Assembly: GCF_004339725.1 (NCBI RefSeq)
Contig: NZ_SMGK01000002.1
Coordinates: forward strand, 248,001-312,000
Length of the DNA stretch: 64,000 nucleotides
Direction: 5' to 3'
From: Acidipila rosea
GTDB taxonomy: Bacteria > Acidobacteriota > Terriglobia > Terriglobales > Acidobacteriaceae
The position numbers and the translations under genes were made by a program. Numbering within the stretch: the stretch's first letter is position 1; each line of letters starts with the position of its first letter. The notes beneath the pieces were generated by a model. That model was not told the origin of the DNA and made no database searches. It worked only from the letters and a program-made list of their open reading frames with translations. This document shows positions 62,459 to 64,000 of this stretch, piece after piece.

Positions 62459-63610
62459 TCAGTCCAGCAGGCCCACGGTCTCCGGAATCGCGACGCGCTC
62501 GACGATCTCCACGTCGAAGCCGTGCAGCGCTGGCACATGAGTCGGGGTATTCGACAGCAGCCGGATCTTTCGGATATTGAGATCGGAAAGAATCTGGCCG
62601 CCGATGCCGACCTGCCGCAGAATGCGCTGATGCCCTTCCTCACTGTGCTCGCGGTGAAAGATGAGTCCTGGCGGCAGGGTGGAGCGGTCAATCTCGAAGC
62701 CGCGGGCGGTGTTATGCAGATAGATCAGCGCGCCGCGACCGGCGGTGGCAATGGCCTCCAGCGACCGCTGCATCACTCTCTGGCAGTCGCACAGCGTGGC
62801 ACCGAAGACGTCACCTGCGAGGCAGTGCGAATGAACCCGCACGAGCACCGGCGTATCGGTCGTGCCGACGTCGCCCTTGACCAGCGCCACGTGGCTCTCA
62901 CCGCCGTCCACCTCACTCTCGTAGGCAATCATGCGGAAGTCGCCATAGCGCGTGGGCAGCAGACTCTCGGCGACGCGATGGATGTAGCGCTCGTGTTGCA
63001 GCCGATAGCGGATCAACTCGGCTACCGTCAGCATCTTCATGTTGTGTTCGCGGCAGAATTCGATGAGATCAGGGACGCGCGCCATGGTGCCGTCATCGTT
63101 CATGATTTCGCAGATGACGCCGGCGGAGATCAAGCCGGCCATGCGGGCCAGATCGACCGAGGCCTCGGTCTGCCCGGCGCGGACGAGCACGCCGCCCTTG
63201 CGGGCGCGGAGTGGAAAGACGTGGCCCGGACGGGCGAGGTCACCGGCCGTCGACTGCGGATCAATCGCAACCTTGATGGTGTGCGCGCGGTCGTAGGCGG
63301 AGATGCCGGTAGTGACACCCTCACGCGCCTCGATGGTCTCAGTAAAGGCTGTGCCGAACCGCGATGAGTTCTGCTGGGTCATCGGACCAAGGCGCAGATA
63401 ATCCGCGCGCTCTTCTGTAAGCGTGAGACAGATAAGTCCGCGGCCATGCCTCGCCATGAAGTTGATCGCCTCAGGAGTTACAAACTCTGCGGCGAGCGTG
63501 AGATCGCCTTCATTTTCACGGTCCTCGTCATCCACGACAACGATCATGCGACCGGCTTTGAACTCTTCAAGCGCGCCTGGGACGTCAGTAAATGGTGCTT
63601 CGTTCGCCAT
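62459..63610 (-). CDS. ribBA: RibBA: DHBP synthase fused to a divergent GTP-cyclohydrolase-II domain
   Basis: 383 residues. N-terminal 3,4-dihydroxy-2-butanone 4-phosphate synthase domain (1-205) is intact: [42 protein letters not shown] and [11 protein letters not shown]. The C-terminal GTP cyclohydrolase II domain keeps the zinc cysteines (Cys263, Cys274, Cys276) and [11 protein letters not shown]. The active-site stretch normally reading YLRQEGRGIGL...LQD...DTVEAN is replaced by [12 protein letters not shown] and a loop about 18 residues shorter, so GTP cyclohydrolase activity is doubtful. No FMN riboswitch fits in the 55 bases upstream. Convergent with the EAL gene; divergent from a NIPSNAP gene. 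Confidence 0.88.
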   Translation of the reverse strand: MANEAPFTDVPGALEEFKAGRMIVVVDDEDRENEGDLTLAAEFVTPEAINFMARHGRGLICLTLTEERADYLRLGPMTQQNSSRFGTAFTETIEAREGVTTGISAYDRAHTIKVAIDPQSTAGDLARPGHVFPLRARKGGVLVRAGQTEASVDLARMAGLISAGVICEIMNDDGTMARVPDLIEFCREHNMKMLTVAELIRYRLQHERYIHRVAESLLPTRYGDFRMIAYESEVDGGESHVALVKGDVGTTDTPVLVRVHSHCLAGDVFGATLCDCQRVMQRSLEAIATAGRGALIYLHNTARGFEIDRSTLPPGLIFHREHSEEGHQRILRQVGIGGQILSDLNIRKIRLLSNTPTHVPALHGFDVEIVERVAIPETVGLLD

Positions 63611-63665
63611 AATGTCTATTGTCCGCTATTATCCTGCTGGAGTGCAGTTGCTGTCAGGAGGCACA

Positions 63666-64000
63666 TTGAAAAGACGCGAGTTCATTACTACTTCCATTGC
63701 AACGGCCGGTCTCGCGCTGGCCAGAGGAGCAGAAGCCCAGATGACGCCCGCCGCAGCCCCGGCGCGCGAGTTCTACGAGTTGCGCAGGTATCACCTGCAG
63801 TCGGGCCCACAATCGAAGCTGGCGGAGAATTATTTTGCCGACGCACTGATCCCGGCGCTGAACCGGATGGGGATTTCGCCGATAGGAGTCTTCAGCCTGA
63901 CGATCGGTCCGGAGACGCCGGTGATCTACGTCCTGCTGCCTTCGTCGCGGCTGGAAGCGCTCGTTACCGTGCAGTCGCAGCTGGTGCACGACGAGCAGTT
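63666..64000 (+). CDS. NIPSNAP-family exported protein, 3' partial
   Basis: The frame opens at TTG 63666, with GGAGG four bases upstream, and runs off the window; 111 residues are visible. It begins [20 protein letters not shown], a twin-arginine-type signal, followed after a linker by [14 protein letters not shown] and an alpha/beta ferredoxin-like domain typical of NIPSNAP proteins (function mostly unknown, dimeric alpha-beta barrels). Divergent from ribBA with 55 bases between. Confidence 0.78.
   Translation, partial: MKRREFITTSIATAGLALARGAEAQMTPAAAPAREFYELRRYHLQSGPQSKLAENYFADALIPALNRMGISPIGVFSLTIGPETPVIYVLLPSSRLEALVTVQSQLVHDEQ

Noticed and set aside
63611..63665. FMN riboswitch upstream of ribBA
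   Set aside because: The gap is too short and no conserved RFN element pattern is visible.
1..64000. CRISPR arrays, tRNA or rRNA genes, insertion sequences, prophage
   Set aside because: No regular repeat-spacer pattern, cloverleaf, transposase or phage gene was found by reading; the gaps are too short for rRNA.

Overview
The window reads as a chromosomal segment of a GC-rich, Gram-negative soil bacterium. An acidobacterium of the Terriglobia/Acidobacteriaceae type is the best guess. The reasons are lpxB (lipid A), several secreted S9 and M14 peptidases, a quinoprotein-like protein paired with a diheme cytochrome c, a signal-peptide Gfo/Idh/MocA protein, and the general character of the proteins. 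This is inferred from protein families; there is no rRNA in the window to confirm it. Genes are densely packed on both strands, with many 4-base ATGA start/stop overlaps. No tRNA, rRNA, CRISPR array, insertion sequence or prophage was recognised, and no gap between genes exceeds about 260 bases.

Layout. 1-2.4 kb: end of a diheme cytochrome c gene and a PQQ-dehydrogenase-like beta-propeller, closed by a bidirectional terminator. 2.5-4.8 kb (-): hemW and threonine aldolase. 4.9-9.9 kb (+): ABC exporter, lpxB and an M1-peptidase-like protein that has lost its zinc site. 9.9-10.7 kb (-): a stand-alone NAD-binding domain and a small helical protein. 10.8-15.3 kb: treY facing malQ. 15.4-25 kb: a PpiD-type periplasmic foldase, an S9 peptidase, a giant M14 carboxypeptidase and an OPT transporter.

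25-35.8 kb (-) is the most coherent block. It holds hemE-hemH-hemY, then a five-gene carotenoid operon: CrtN-like desaturase, aldehyde dehydrogenase, CrtP-like oxidase, acyltransferase and glycosyltransferase. A TPR-like exported protein follows. The enzyme set matches the late steps of staphyloxanthin-type synthesis: desaturate, oxidise the end methyl to aldehyde then acid, glycosylate, acylate. No squalene or dehydrosqualene synthase lies in the window.

35.8-46.1 kb: pnuC plus nicotinamide riboside kinase (NAD salvage), a second S9 peptidase, murA, an exported Gfo/Idh protein, a SCO protein, an ABC exporter, a small membrane protein, gluconokinase and a CusF-SCO fusion lipoprotein. 46.1-52.4 kb: an AddB/AddA-like helicase-nuclease pair. 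52.3-58 kb (-): phoB-phoR-pstC-pstA-pstB-phoU without pstS, with two 11-bp-periodic repeat pairs that could be Pho boxes. 58.2-60.4 kb: a single-domain response regulator coupled to a CHASE3/PAS histidine kinase. 60.4-64 kb: a YbgC thioesterase preceded by a chain of tiny ORFs, a lipoprotein, an AT-rich dyad-rich region in front of an EAL phosphodiesterase, a RibBA whose GTP cyclohydrolase half looks degenerate, and the start of a Tat-exported NIPSNAP protein.

Most interesting leads: the carotenoid operon, the pseudo-M1 peptidase, the quinoprotein lacking its signature cysteines, the altered RibBA, the dyad cluster at 61.4 kb, and the candidate Pho boxes.
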